DNA from: Colletes latitarsis
Taxonomy: Eukaryota; Arthropoda; Insecta; Hymenoptera; Colletidae
Assembly: GCF_051014445.1 (NCBI RefSeq)
Contig: NW_027488368.1
Coordinates: 20,496,001 to 20,560,000 of the forward strand
Direction of reading: 5' to 3'
DNA: 64,000 nt
The translations under genes and the position numbers were made by a program. The notes beneath the pieces were generated by a model. That model worked only from the letters and a program-made list of their open reading frames with translations. It made no database searches and was not told the DNA's origin. This document shows, piece after piece, positions 31,707 to 45,839 of this stretch (the stretch's first letter is position 1; the number at the start of each line of letters is the position of its first letter).

Positions 31707-34450
31707 GTTAGGTCTTGGTTAGGTCTGGGATTTGCACTCATCAGGCTCATTCTTTCGCATATTTCTCATACTTGATGGCTAGATCCTGGGCTTTTTCTGG
31801 ATTGCATCACGTAGTAATGTAGTACCACACTGAAACAGTCCATTAAACCTGGTTTGGATCAATATTTTAGAGGATAACGCATGTTAGGTCTAGGTTAGGT
31901 CTGGTATTTTCACTCATCAGACTCATACTTTCGCATTCTTCACATACTCGTTGAACAGATCCAGGGTTATTTTCTGGTTTGCATCACGTAGTAATGTAGT
32001 ACCACAATGAAACAGTCAATGAAACCTGGTTTCCATCAATATTTTAGAGGGCAACGCAAGTTAGGTCTAGGTTAGGTCTAGGATTTGCTCTCATCAGGCT
32101 CATTCTTTCGCATATTTCTCATACTTGATGGCTAGATCCTGGGCTTTTTCTGGATTGCATCACGTAGTAATGTAGTACCACACTGAAACAGTCAATGAAA
32201 CCTGGTTTCCATCAATATTTTAGAGGACAACGCAAGTTAGGTCTAGGTAAGGCCTGGGATTATCACTCATCAGACTCATATTTTCGCATTCTTCACATAC
32301 TTGTTGAACGGATCCTGGGTTTTTTCTGGTTTGGATCACGTAGTAATGTGGTAACACACTGAAACGGTCAATTGAACCTGATCTTGATAAATATTTGAGA
32401 GGATAACGCATGTTAGGTATGGGTTAAGTCTAGGATTTGCCCTCATCAGGCTCATACTTTCGGTTATTTCTCATACTTGATGGCTAGATCCTGGGCTGTT
32501 TCTGGATTGTATCACGTAGTAATGTGGTACCACGCTGAAACAGTCAATTAAACCTGGTTTGGATCAATATTTTAGAGGATAACGCATGTTAGGTCTAGGT
32601 TAGCCCTGGGATTATCACTCATCAGACTCATATTTTCGCATTCTTCACATACTTGTTGAACGGATCCTGGGTTTTTTCTGGTTTGGATCACGTAGTAATG
32701 TGGTACCACACTGAAACAGTCGATTAAACCTGGTCTCGATCAATATTTTAGAGTATAACGCATGGTAGGTCTAGGTTAGCCCTGGGATTATCACTCATCA
32801 GACTCATACTTTCGCATTCTTCACATACTTGTTGAACGGATCCTGGGTTTTTTCTGGTTTGGTTGATGTAGTAATGTGGTACCACACTGAAACATTCAAT
32901 TAAACCTGATCTTGATAAATATTTGAGAGGATAACGCATGTTAGGTTTGGGTTAAGTCTAGGATTTCCCCTCATCAGGCTCATACTTTCGCATATTTCTC
33001 ATACTTCATGGCTAGATCCTGGGTTTTTTCTGGTTTGGATCACGTAGTAGTGTGGTACCACACTGAAACAGTCCATTAAACCTGGTTTGGATCAATATTT
33101 TAGAGGATAACGCATGTTTGGTCTAGGTTAGGTCTGGGATTTGACCTCATCAGACTCATACTTTCGCACACTTCACATACTCGTTGAACAGATCCTGGGT
33201 TATTTTCTGGTTTGGATCACATTGTAATGTGGTACCACACTGAAACAGTCGATTAAACCAGGTTTCGATCAATATTTTTGAGGATAACGCATGTTAGGTC
33301 TAGGTTAGGTCTAGGATTTTCACTCATCAGACTCATACTTTTGCATTCTTCACATACTTGTTGAACTGATCCTGGGTTTTTTCTGGTATGGATCACGTAG
33401 TAATGTGGTACCACACTGAAACAGTCGATTAAACCTGGTTTCGATCAATATTTTAGAGGATAACGCATATTAGGTCTGGGTTAGGTCTGGGATTTTCACT
33501 CATCAGACTCATATTTTCGCATTCTTCACATACTTGTTGAACTGATCCTCGGTTTTTTCTGGTTTGGATCACGTAGTAATGAGGTACCACACTAAAACAG
33601 TCGATTAAACCTGGTCTCCATCAATATTTTAGAGAATAATTCATGTTAGGTCTAGGTTAGGTCTGGGATTTGCTCTTATCAGGCTCATTCTTTCGCATAT
33701 TTCTCATACTTGATGGCTAGATCCTGGGCTTTTTCTGGATTGCATCACTTAGTAATGAAGTACAACACTGAAACAGTCAATTAAACCTGGTTTCCATCAA
33801 TATCTTAGAGGACAACGCAAGTTAGGTCTGGGATATGTCTGGGATTTGCCCTCATCAGGCTCATACTTTCGCGATTTTCACATACTCGTTGAACAGATCC
33901 TGGGTTATTTTCTGGTTTGGATCACATAGTAATGTGGTACCACACTGAAACAGTCGATTAAACCAGGTTTCGATCAACATTTTTGTGGATAACGCATGTT
34001 AGGTCTAGGTTAGGCCTGGGATTTGCCCTCATCGGGCTCATTCTTTCGCATATTTCTCAAACTTGATGGCTAGATCCTGGGTTTTTTCTGGTTTGGATCA
34101 CGTAGTAGTGTGGTACCACACTGAAACTGTCCATTAAACCTGGTTTGGATCAATATTTTAGAGGATAACGCATGTTTGGTCTAGGTTAGGTCTGGGATTT
34201 GACCTCATCAGACTCATACTTTCGCACACTTCACATACTCGTTGAACAGATCCTGGGTTATTTTCTGGTTTGGATCACATTGTAATGTGGTACCACACTG
34301 AAACAGTCGATTAAACCAGGTTTCGATCAATATTTTTGAGGATTACGCATGTTAGGTCTAGGTTAGGTCTAGGATTTTCACTCATCAGACTCATACCTTC
34401 GCATTCTTCACATACTTGTAAACGGATCCTGGGTTTTTTCTGGTTTGCAT

Positions 34451-37400
34451 CACGTAGGAGTGTGGTACCACACTGAAACAGTCCACTAAACCTGGTTTGG
34501 ATCAATATTTTAGAGGATAACGCATGTTAGGTCTAGGTTAGGTCTGGGATTTTCACTCATCAGACTCATACTTTCGCATTCTTCACATACTTGTTGAACT
34601 GATCCACGGTTTTTTCTGGTTTGGATCACGTACTAATGTGGTACCACGCTGAAACAGTCAATTAAACCTGGTTTCGATCAATATTTTAGAGGATAGCGCA
34701 AGTTAGGTCTGGGGTAGGTCTAGGATTTGCCCTCATCAGGCTCTTACTTTCGCATACTTCTCATACTTCATGGCTAGATCCTGGGCTATTTCTGGATTGG
34801 ATCACGTAGTAAAGTGGTACCAAACTGAAACATTCAATGAAACCTGGTCTGGATAAATATTTTAGAGGATAACGCATCTTAGGTCTGGGATAGGTCTGGG
34901 ATTTGCCCTCATCAGGCCCATACTTTCGCGTTTTCCACATACTTGTGGAACAGATCATGGGTTTTTTCTGGTTTGGGTCACGTAGTAGTGTGATACCACA
35001 CTGAAACAGTCGATTAAACCAGGTTTCGATCAATATTTTAGAGTATAACTCATGTTAGGTCTAGGTTAGGCCTGGGATTTTCACTGATCAGACTCATACT
35101 TTCGCATTCTTCACATACTTGTAAACGGATCCTGGGTTTTTTCTGGTTTGGATCACGTAGTAATGTGGTACCACACTGAAACAGTCGATTAAACCTGGTT
35201 TCGATCAATATTTTAGAGGATAACGCAAGTTAAGTCTGGGATTGGGCTGGGATTTGACCTCATCAGACTCATACTTTCGCATCCTTCACATACTTGTTGA
35301 ACGGATCCTGGGTTTTTTTTGGTTTGGATCACGTAGTAATGTGGTACCACACTGAAACGGTCAATTAAACCTGATCTTGATAAATATTTGAGAGGATAAC
35401 GCATGTTAGGTTTGGGTTAAGTCTAGGATTTGCCCTCATCAGGCTCATACTTTCGCATATTTCTCATACTTCATGGCTAGATCCTGGGCTTTCTCTGGAT
35501 TGCATCACGTAGTAATGAAGTACAACACTGAAACAGTCAATTAAACCTGGTTTCCATCAATATCTTAGAGGACAACGCAAGTTAGGCCTGGGATAGGTCT
35601 GGGACTTGCCCTCATCAGGCTCATACTTTCGCGTTTTTCACATACTTGTTGAACAGATCCTGGGTTTTTTCTGGTTTGGATCACGTAGTAGTGTGGTACC
35701 ACACTGAAACAGTCCATTAAACCTGCTTGCGATCAATATTTTAGAGGATAACGCATGTTAGGTCTGGGTTAGGTCTAGGATTTGCCCCCATCGGGCTCAT
35801 TCTTTCGCATATTTCTCAAACTTGATGGCTAGATCCTTTGCTTTTTCTGGATTGTATCACGTAGTAATGAAGTACAACACTGTAACAGTCAATTAAACCT
35901 GGTTTCCACCAATATCTTAGAGGACAACGCAAGTTGGGTCTGGGATAGGTCTGGGACTTGCCCTCATCAGGCTCATACTTTCGCGTTTTTCACATACTTG
36001 TTGAACGGATCCTGGGTTTTTTCTGGTTTGGATCAGGTAGTAGTGTGGTACCACACTGAAACAGTCCATTAAACCTGGTTTGGATCAATATTTTAGAGGA
36101 TAACGCACGTTAGGTCTAGGTTAGGTCTGGGATTTTCACTCATCAGACTCATACTTTCGCACACTTCACATACTCGTTGTACAGATTCTGGGTTTTTTCT
36201 GGTTTGGATCACGTAGTAATGTGGTACCACACTGAAACAGTCGATTAAACCTGGTCTCGATCAATATTTTAGAGGATAACGCATGTTAGGTCTAGGTTAG
36301 GCCTGGGATTTTCACTCATCAGGCTCATACTTTCGCATTCTTCACATACTTGTTGGACGGATCCTGGGTTTTTTCTGGTTTGGATCACGTAGTAATGTGG
36401 GACCACACTGAAACAGTCAATTAAACCTGGTTTCGATCAATATTTTAGAGGATAACGCAAGTTAGGTCTGGGATAGGTCTGGGATTTGCCCTCATCAGGC
36501 TCATACTTTCGCGTTTTTCACATACTTGTTGAACAGATCATGGGTTTTTTCTGGTTTGGGTCACGTAGTAATGTGGTACCACACTGAAACAGTCGATTAA
36601 ACCTGGTTTCGATCAATATTTTAGAGGATAACGCAAGCTAGGTCTAGGTTAGGCCTGGGATTTTCACTGATCAGACTCATACTTTCGCATTCTTCACATA
36701 CTTGTTGGACTGATCCTGGGTTTTTTCTGGTTTGGATCACGTAGTAATGTGGTACCACACTGAAACAGTCAAATAAACCTGGTTTCGATCAATATTTTAG
36801 AGGATAACGCATGTTAGGTCTAGGTTAGCCCTGGGATTTTCACTCATCAGACTCATACTTTCGCATTCTTCACATACTTGTTGAACGGATCCTGGGTTTT
36901 TTCTGGCCTGGATCACGCAGTAATGTGGGACCACACTGAAACAGTCAATTAAACCTGGTTTCGATCAATATTTTAAAGTATAATTCATGTTAGGTCTAGG
37001 TTAGTTCTGGGATTTGCTCTCATCAGGCTCATTCTTTCGCATATTTCTGATACTTCATGGCTAGATCCTGGGCTAGTTCTGGAGTGGATCACGTAGTAAA
37101 GTGGTACCACACTGAAACATTCAATGAAACCTGGTCTGGATAAATATTTTAGAGGATAATGCATCTTAGGTCTGGGTTAGGTCTAAGATTTGCCCTCATC
37201 AGGCTCACAGTTTCGCGTTTTTCACATACTTGTTGAACGGATCCTGGGTTTTTTCTGGTTTGGATCACGTAGTAATGAGGTACCACACTGAAACGGTCAA
37301 TTAAACCTGGTTTCGATCAATATTTTAGAGGATAACGCAAGTTAGGTCTGGGATAGGTCTGGGATTTGCCCTCATCAGGCTCATACTTTCGCGTTTTTCA

Positions 37401-39452
37401 CATACTTGTTGAACAGATCATGGGTTTTTTCTGGTTTGGGTCACGTAGTAATGTGGTACCACACTGAAACAGACGATTAAACCTGGTTTCGATCAATATT
37501 TTAGAGGATAACGCATGTTAGGTCTAGGTTAGCCCTGGGATTTTCACTCATCAGACTCATACTTTCGCGTTTTACACATACTTGTTGAACAGATCATAGG
37601 TTTTTTCTGGTTTGGATCACGTAGTAATGTGGTACCACACTGAAACAGTCAATTACACCTGGTTTCCATCAATATCTTAGAGGACAACGCAAGTTAGGTC
37701 TGGGATATGTCTGGGATTTGCCCTCATCAGGCTCATACTTTCGCGTCTTTCACATACTTGTTGAACAGATCCTGGGTTTTTTCTGGTTTGGATCACGTAG
37801 TAGTGTGGTACCACACTGAAACAGTCCATTAAACCTGGTTTGGATGAATATTTTAGAGGATAACGCATGTCAGGTCTAGGTTAGGTCTAGGATTTGCCCT
37901 CATCAGGCTCTTACTTTCGCATATTTCTCATACTTCATGGCTAGATCCTGGGCTAGTTCTGGAGTGGATCACGTAGTAAAGTGGTACCACACTGAAACAT
38001 TCAATGAAACCTGGCCTGGATAAATATTTTAGAGGATAACGCATCTTAGGTCTGGGTTAGGTCTAAGATTTGCCCTCCTCAGGCTCACAGTTTCGCGTTT
38101 TTCACATACTTGTTGAACAGATCCTGGGTTTTTTCTGGTTTGGATCACGAAGTAGTGTGGTACCACACTGAAACAGTCCATTAAACCTGGTTTCGCTCAA
38201 TATTTTAGAGGATAACGCATGTTAGGTCTAGGTTAGGTCTGGGATTTGCTCTCATCAGGCTCATTCTTTCGCATATTTCTCATACTTGATGGCTAGATCC
38301 TGGGCTTTTTCTGGATTGCATCACGTAGTAATGTAGTACCACACTGAAACAGTCAATGAAACCTGGTTTCCATCAATATTTTAGAGGACAACGCAAGTTA
38401 GGTCTAGGTAAGGCCTGAGATTTTCACTGATCAGACTCATACTTTCGCATCCTTCACATACTTGTTGAATGGATCCTGGGTTTTTTCTGGTCTGGATCAC
38501 GTAGTAATGTGGTACCACACTGAAACTGTCAATTAAACCTGGTTTCGATCAATATTTTAGAGGATAACGCAAGTTAGGTCTGGGATAGGTCTGGGATTTG
38601 CCCTCATCAGGCTCATACTTTCGCGTTTTTCAGATACTTGTTGAACAGATCATGGGATTTTTCTGGTTTGGGTCACGTAGTAGTGTGATACCACACTGAA
38701 ACAGTCGATTAAACCTGGTTTCGATCAATATTTTTGAGGGTAACGCATGTTAGGTCTAGTATAGCCCTGGGATTTTTACTCATCAGACTCATACTTTCGC
38801 ATTCTTCACATACTTGTTGAACTGATCCTGAGTTTTTTCTGGTTTGGATCACGTAGTAATGTGGTACCACACTGAACCAGTCGATTAAACCAGGTTTCGA
38901 TCAATATTTTTGAGGATAACGCATGTTAGGTCTAGGTTAGGCCTGGGATTTTCACTCATCAGACTCATACTTTCGCATTCTTCACATACTTGTTGAACGG
39001 ATCCTGGGTTTTTTCTGGTTTGGATCACGTAGTAATGTGGGACCACATTGAAACAGTCAATTAAACCTGGTTTCGATCAATATTTTAAAGAATAATTCAT
39101 GTTAGGTCTAGGTTAGGTCTGGGATTTGCTTTCATCAGGCTCATTCTTTCGCATATTTCTCATACTTGATGGCTAGATCCTGGGCTTTTTCTGGATTGCA
39201 TCACGTAGTAATGAAGTACAACACTGAAACAGTCAATTAAACCTGGTTTCCATCAATATCTTAGAGGACAACGCAAGTTAGGTCTGGGATATGTCTGGGA
39301 TTTGCCCTCATCAGGCTCATACATTCGCGTTTTTCACATACTTGTTGAACAGATCCTGGGTTTTTTCTGGTTTGGATCACGTAGTAGTGTGGTACCACAT
39401 TGAAACAGTCCATTAAACCTGCTTGCGATCAATATTTTAAAGGATAACGCAT
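34451..39452. repeat. Large direct duplication, copy 2 (28 monomers)
   Basis: Second copy of the block at 26882-31706. Around 36575-36915 it carries a GCAAGCTAGG monomer and a TTAGCCCTGGG monomer; at the corresponding place copy 1 has a GCACGTTAGG monomer ending in GATTCTGGG joined to CTGGCCTGG. Small differences include GATCCACGG (34602) against GATCCAAGG (about 27033). Confidence 0.9.
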
Positions 39453-42400
39453 GTTAGGTCTAGGTTAGGTCTGGGATTTTCACTCATCAGACTCATACTT
39501 TCGCATTCTTCACATACTTGTTGAACTGATCCAGGGTTATTTTCTGGTTTGCATCACGTAGTAATGTAGTACCACAATGAAACAGTCAATGAAACCTGGT
39601 TTCGCTCAATATTTTAGAGGATAACGTAAGTTAGGTCTGGGATAGGTCTGGGATTTGCCCTCATCAGGCTCATACATTCGCATTCTTCACATACTTGTAA
39701 ACGGTTCCTGGGTTTTTTCTGGTTTGGATCACGTAGTAATGTGGTACCACACTGAAACAGTCGATTAAACCTGGTTTCGATGAATATTTTAGAGGATAAC
39801 GCAAGTTAAGTCTGGGATTGGGCTGGGATTTGACCTCATCAGACTCATACTTTCGCACACTTCACATACTCGTTGAACAGATCCAGGGTTATTTTCTGGT
39901 TTGCATCACGTAGTAATGTAGTACCACAATGAAACAGTCAATGAAACCTGGTTTCCATCAATATTTTAGAGGGCAACGCAAGTTAGGTCTAGGTTAGGTC
40001 TAGGATTTGCTCTCATCAGGCTCATTCTTTCGCATATTTCTCATACTTGATGGCTAGATCCTGGGCTTTTTCTGGATTGCATCACGTAGTAATGTAGTAC
40101 CACACTGAAACAGTCAATGAAACCTGGTTTCCATCAATATTTTAGAGGACAACGCAAGTTAGGTCTAGGTAAGGCCTGGGATTATCACTCATCAGACTCA
40201 TACTTTCGCGATTTTCACATACTCGTTGAACAGATCCTGGGTTATTTTCTGGTTTGGATCACATAGTAATGTGGTACCACACTGAAACAGTCGATTAAAC
40301 CAGGTTTCGATCAACATTTTTGTGGATAACGCATGTTAGGTCTAGGTTTGCACTGGGATTTTCACTCATCAGACTCATACTTTCGCATTCTTCACATACT
40401 TGTTGAATTGATCGTGGGTTTTTTCTGGTTTGGATCACGTAGTAATGTGGTACCACACTAAAACAGTCGATTAAACCTGGTCTCGATCAATATTTTAGAG
40501 AATACTTCATGTTAGGTCTAGGTTAGGTCTGGGATTTGCTCTCATCAGGCTCATTCTTTCGCATATTTCTCATACTTGATGGGTAGATCCTGGGCTTTTT
40601 CTGGATTGCATCACGTAGTAATGAAGTACAACACTGAAACAGTCAATTAAACCTGGTTTCCATCAATATCTTAGAGGACAACGCAAGTTAGGTCTGGGAT
40701 ATGTCTGGGATTTGCCCTCATCAGGCTCATACTTTCGCGTTTTTCACATACTTGTTGAACAGATCATGGGTTTTTTCTGGTTTGGGTCACGTAGTAATGT
40801 GGTACCACAGTGAAACAGTCGATTAAACCTGGTTTCGATCAATATTTTAGAGGATAACGCAAGCTAGGTCTAGGTTAGGCCTGGGATTTTCACTGATCAG
40901 ACTCATACTTTCGCATTCTTCACATACTTGTTGGACTGATCCTGGGTTTTTTCTGGTTTGGATCACGTAGTAATGTGGTACCACACTGAAACAGTCGATT
41001 AAACCTGGTTTCGATCAATATTTTAGAGGATAACGCATGTTAGGTCCAGGTTAGCCTTGGGATTTTCACTCATCAGACTCATACTTTCGCGTTTTTCACA
41101 TACTTGTTGAACAGATCATGGGTTTTTTCTGGTTTGGATCACGTAGTAATGTGGTACCTCACTGAAACAGTCAATTAAATCTGGTTTCCATCAATATCTT
41201 AGAGGACAACGCAAGTTAGGTCTGGGATATGTCTGGGATTTGCCCTCATCAGGCTCATACTTTCGCGTTTTTCACATACTTGTTGAACAGATCCTGGGTT
41301 TTTTCTGGTTTGGATAACGTAGTAGTGTGGTACCACACTGAAACAGTCCATTAAACCTGGTTAGGATCAATATTTTAGAGGATAACGCATGTTAGGTCTA
41401 GGTTAGGTCTGGGATTTTCACTCATCAGACTCATACTTTCGCATTCTTCACATACTTGTTGAACGGATCCTGGGTTTTTTCTGGTTTGGACCACGTAGTA
41501 ATGTGGTACCACACTGAAACAGTCGATTAAACCTGGTTTCGATCAAAATTTTAGAGGATAATGCAAGTTAGGTCTGGGATAGGTCTGGGATTTGACCTCA
41601 TCAGACTCATACTTTCGCACACTTCACATACTCCTCGAACAGATCCTGGGTTATTTTCTGGTTTGGATCACATAGTAATTTGGTACCACACTGAAACAGT
41701 CGATTAAACCAGGTTTCGATCAATATTTTAGTTGATAACGCATGTTAGGTCTAGGTTAGGCCTGGGATTTTCACTCATCAGACTCATACTTTCGCATTCT
41801 TCACACACTTGTTGAACGGATCCTGGGTTTTTTCTGGTTTTGATCACGTAGTAATGTGGTACCACACTGAAACACTCAATTAAACCTGGTCTTGATAAAT
41901 ATTTTAGAGAATAACGCATGTTAGGTCTGGGTTAGGTCTAGGATTTGTCCTCATCAGGCTCACACTTTCGCATATTTCTCATACTTCATGGCTAGATCCT
42001 GGGCTATTTCTGGATTGGATCACGTAGTAATGTGGGACCACACTGAAACAGTCAAATAAACCTGGTTTTGATCAATATTTTAGAGAATAATTCATGTTAG
42101 GTCTAGGCTAGGTCAGGGATTTGCTCCCATCAGGCTCATTCTTTCGCATATTTCTCATACTTGATGGCTAAATCCTGGGTTTTTTCTGGTTTGGATCACG
42201 TAGTAATGTGGTACCACACTGAAACAGTCGATTAAACCTGGTTTCGATCAATATTTTAGAGGATAACGCAAGTTAAGTCTGGGATTGGTCTGGGATTTGA
42301 CCTCATCAGACTCATACTTTCGCACACTTCACATACTCGTTGAACAGATCCTGGGTTATTTTCTGGTTTGGATCACATAGTAATGTGGTACCACACTGAA

Positions 42401-42948
42401 ACAGTCGATTAAACCAGGTTTCGATCAATATTTTTGAGGATAACGCATATAAGGTCTAGGTTAGGTCTGGGATTTGCTCTCATCAGGCTCATTCATTCGC
42501 ATATTTCTCATACTTGATGGGTAGATCCTGGGCTTTTTCTGGATTGCATCACGTAGTAATGTAGTACCACACTGAAACAGACAATGAAACCTGGTTTCTA
42601 TCAATATTTTAGAGGAGAACGCATGTTAGGTCTAGGTAAGGCCTGAGATTTGCTCTCATCAGGCACATTCTTTCGCATATTTCTCATACTTCATGGCTAG
42701 ATCCTGGGCTTTTTCTGGATTGCCTCACGTAGTAAAGTGGTACCACACTGAAACATTCAATGAAACCTGGTTTCGATCAATATTTTAGAGGATAACGCAT
42801 GCTAGGTCTAGGTTAGGCCTGGGATTTTCACTCATCAGACTCATACTTTCGCATTCTTCACATACTTGTTGAACGGATCCTGGGTTTTTCCTGGTTTGGA
42901 TCACGTAGTAATGTGGGGCCACACTGAAACATTCAATGAAACCTGGTC

Positions 42949-44530
42949 TGGATAAATATTTTAGAGGATAACGCATCTTAGGTCTGGGTTAGGTCTAGGA
43001 TTTGCCCTCATCGGGCTCATTCTTTCGCATATTTCTCAAACTTGATGGCTAGATCCTGGGCTTTTTCTGGATTGCGTCACGTAGTAATGTGGTACCACAC
43101 TGAAACATTCAATTAAACCTGGTCTTGATAAATATTTTAGAGGATAACGCATGTTAGGTCTGGGTTTGGTCTAGGATTTGCCCTCATCAGGCTCATACTT
43201 TCGCATATTTCTCATACTTCATGGCTAGATCCTTTGCATTTCTGGATTGTATCACGTAGTAATGAAGTACAACACTGAAACAGTCAATTGAACCTGGTTT
43301 CCATCAATATCTTAGAGGACAACGCAAGCTAGGTCTGGGATAGGTCTTGGACTTGCCCTCACCAGGCTCATACTTTCGCGTTTTTCACATACTTGTTGAA
43401 CAGGTCCTGGGTTTTTTCTGGTTTGGATCAGGTAGACGTGTGGTACCACACTGAAACAGTCGATTAAACCTGGTCTCGATCAATATTTCAGAGAATAATT
43501 CATGTTAGGTCTGGGACAGGTCTTGGACTTGCCCTCATCAGACTCATACTTTCGCATTCTTCACATACTTGTTGAACTGATCCTGGGTTTTTTCTGGTTT
43601 GGATCACGTAGTAATGTGGTACCACACTGAAACAGTCGATTAAACCTGGTTTCGATCAATATTTTAGAGGATAACGCAAGCTAGGTCTAGGTTAGGCCTG
43701 GGATTTTCACTGATCAGACTCATACTTTCGCATTCTTCACATACTTGTTGGACTGATCCTGGGTTTTTTCTGGTTTGGATCACGTAGTAATGTGGTACCA
43801 CACTGAAACAGTCGATTAAACCTGGTTTCGATCAATATTTTAGAGGATAACGCATGTTAGGTCCAGGTTAGCCTTGGGATTTTCACTCATCAGACTCATA
43901 CTTTCGCATTCTTCACATACTTGTAAACGGATCCTGGGTTTTTTCTGGTTTGGATCACGTAGTAATGTGGTACCTCACTGAAACAGTCAATTAAATCTGG
44001 TTTCCATCAATATCTTAGAGGACAACGCAAGTTAGGTCTGGAATATGTCTGGGATTTGCCCTCATCAGGCTCATACTTTCGCGTTTTTCACATACTCGTT
44101 GAACAGATCCTGGGTTTTTTCTGGTTTGGATCACGTAGTAGTGTGATACCACACTGAAACAGTCGATTAAACCTGGCTTCGATCAATATTTTAGTGGATA
44201 ACGCATGTTAGGTCTAGGTTTGCACTGGGATTTTCACTCATCAGACTCATACTTTCGCATTCTTCACATACTTGTTGAACTGATCCTGGGTTTTTTCTGG
44301 TTTGGATCACGTAGTAATGTGGTACCTCACTGAAACAGTCAATTAAATCTGGTTTCCATCAATATCTTAGAGGACAACGCAAGTTAGGTCTGGGATATGT
44401 CTGGGATTTGCCCTCATCAGGCTCATACTTTCGCGTTTTTCACATACTTGTTGAACAGATCCTGGGTTTTTTCTGGTTTGGATCACGTAGTAGTGTGGTA
44501 CCACACTGAAACAGTCCATTAAACCTGGTT
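42949..44530. repeat. 9-monomer block, source copy for 51404-52985
   Basis: The offset to the second copy is 8455 bp (48 monomers). Both begin at GATAAATATTTTAG before a CTTAGG monomer and contain CATCGGGCTCATTC, CTTTGCATTTCTGG (2 bp short) and GGTAGACGTGTGG. They diverge at CCTGGTT, where this copy continues AGGATC and the other TCGCTTAATATT. Confidence 0.86.
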
Positions 44531-45597
44531 AGGATCAATATTTTAGAGGATAACGCATGTTAGGTCTAGGTTAGGTCTGGGATTTTCACTCATCAGACTC
44601 ATACTTTCGCATTCTTCACATACTTGTTGAACGGATCCTGGGTTTTTTCTGGTTTGGATCACGTAGTAATGTGGTACCACACTGAAACAGTCGATTAAAC
44701 CTGGTTTCGATCAAAATTTTAGAGGATAACGCATGTTAGGTCTGGGTTAGGTCTTGGATTTGCCCTCATCGGGCTCATTTTTTCGCATATTTCTCAAACT
44801 TGATGGCTAGATCCTGGGCTTTTTCTGGATTGCGTCACGTAGTAATGTGGTACCACACTGAAACATTCAATTAAACCTGGTCTTGATAAATATTTTAGAG
44901 GATAACGCATGTTAGGTCTGGGTTTGGGGTAGGATTTGCCCTCATCAGGCTCATACTTTCGCATATTTCTCATACTTCATGGCTAGATCCTTTGCTTTTT
45001 CTGGATTGTATCACGTAGTAATGAAGTACAACACTGAAACAGTCAATTGAACCTGGTTTCCATCAATATCTTAGAGGACAACGCAAGCTAGGTCTGGGAT
45101 AGGTCTTGGACTTGCCCTCATCAGGCTCATACTTTCGCGTTTTTCACATACTTGTTGAACAGATCCTGGGTTTTTTCTGGTTTGGATCACGTAGTAGTGT
45201 GGTACCACACTGAAACAGTCCATTAAACCTGGTTTCGCTTAATATTTTAGAGGATAACGCATGTAAGGTCTAGGTTAGGTCTGGGATTTGCTCTCATCAG
45301 GCTCATTCTTTCGCATATTTCTCATACTTGATGGCTAGATCCTGGGTTTTTTCTGGTTTGGATCACGTAGTAATGTGGTACCACACTGAAACAGTCGATT
45401 AAACCTGGTTTCGATCAATATTTTAGAGGATAACGCAAGTTAAGTCTGGGATTGGTCTGGGATTTGACCTCATCAGACTCATACTTTCGCACACTTCACA
45501 TACTCGTTGAACAGATCCTGGGTTATTTTCTGGTTTGGATCAGATAGTAATGTGGTACCACACTGAAACAGTCGATTAAACCAGGTTTCGATCAATA

Positions 45598-45839
45598 CTT
45601 TAGAGGATAACGCAAGTTAGGTCTGGGATAGGTCTAGGATTTGCCCTCATCAGGCTCTTACTTTCGCATATTTCTCATACTTCATGGCTAGATCCTGGGC
45701 TATTTCTGGATTGGATCACGTAGTAAAGTGGTACCACACTGAAACACTCAATTAAACCTGGTCTTGATAAATATTTTAGAGAATAACGCATGTTAGGTCT
45801 GGGTTAGGTCTAGGATTTGCCCTCATCAGGCTCATACCT
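45598..45839. repeat. Conversion-like patch within the 14969-bp-offset copies
   Basis: About 240 bp reads as the end of one monomer plus m3-type and m2-type material (CAATACTTTAG, GGGATAGGTCTAGG, GAAACACTCAATT). The partner at about 60567-60808 reads GCATATAAGG and CTAGGTAAGGCCTGAG material. Both sides match before and after, and the offset stays 14969 bp. Confidence 0.82.

Larger units (their letters stand above)
26430..41000. repeat. Satellite domain with ~7.6-7.7-kb duplication and different monomer order
   Basis: The 176-bp phase continues, but the m1 variant with TGGTATGGAAC is no longer seen and monomers are combined differently. Markers new to this stretch include GATCATGGGTTTTTTCTGG, GGTTTGGGTCACG, GTAGGAGTGTGG, CTCAAACTTGATGG and GATAAATATTTGAGAGG. 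The domain is dominated by a direct duplication (26882-31706 with 34451-39452). The stretch between the copies, about 31.7-34.4 kb, shares pieces with 39.5-40.7 kb, for example GATCCAGGGTTATTTTC near 31960 and 39880, and CAACATTTTTGTGGATAAC near 33976 and 40313. Confidence 0.8.

Noticed and set aside
42785..42976. A 63-codon minus-strand frame repeated more than twenty times with nearly the same protein
   Set aside because: The similarity is explained by DNA-level repeat identity. It spans a monomer boundary, and neighbouring monomer types break it with indels and stops. A repeated short protein gene family is not supported.
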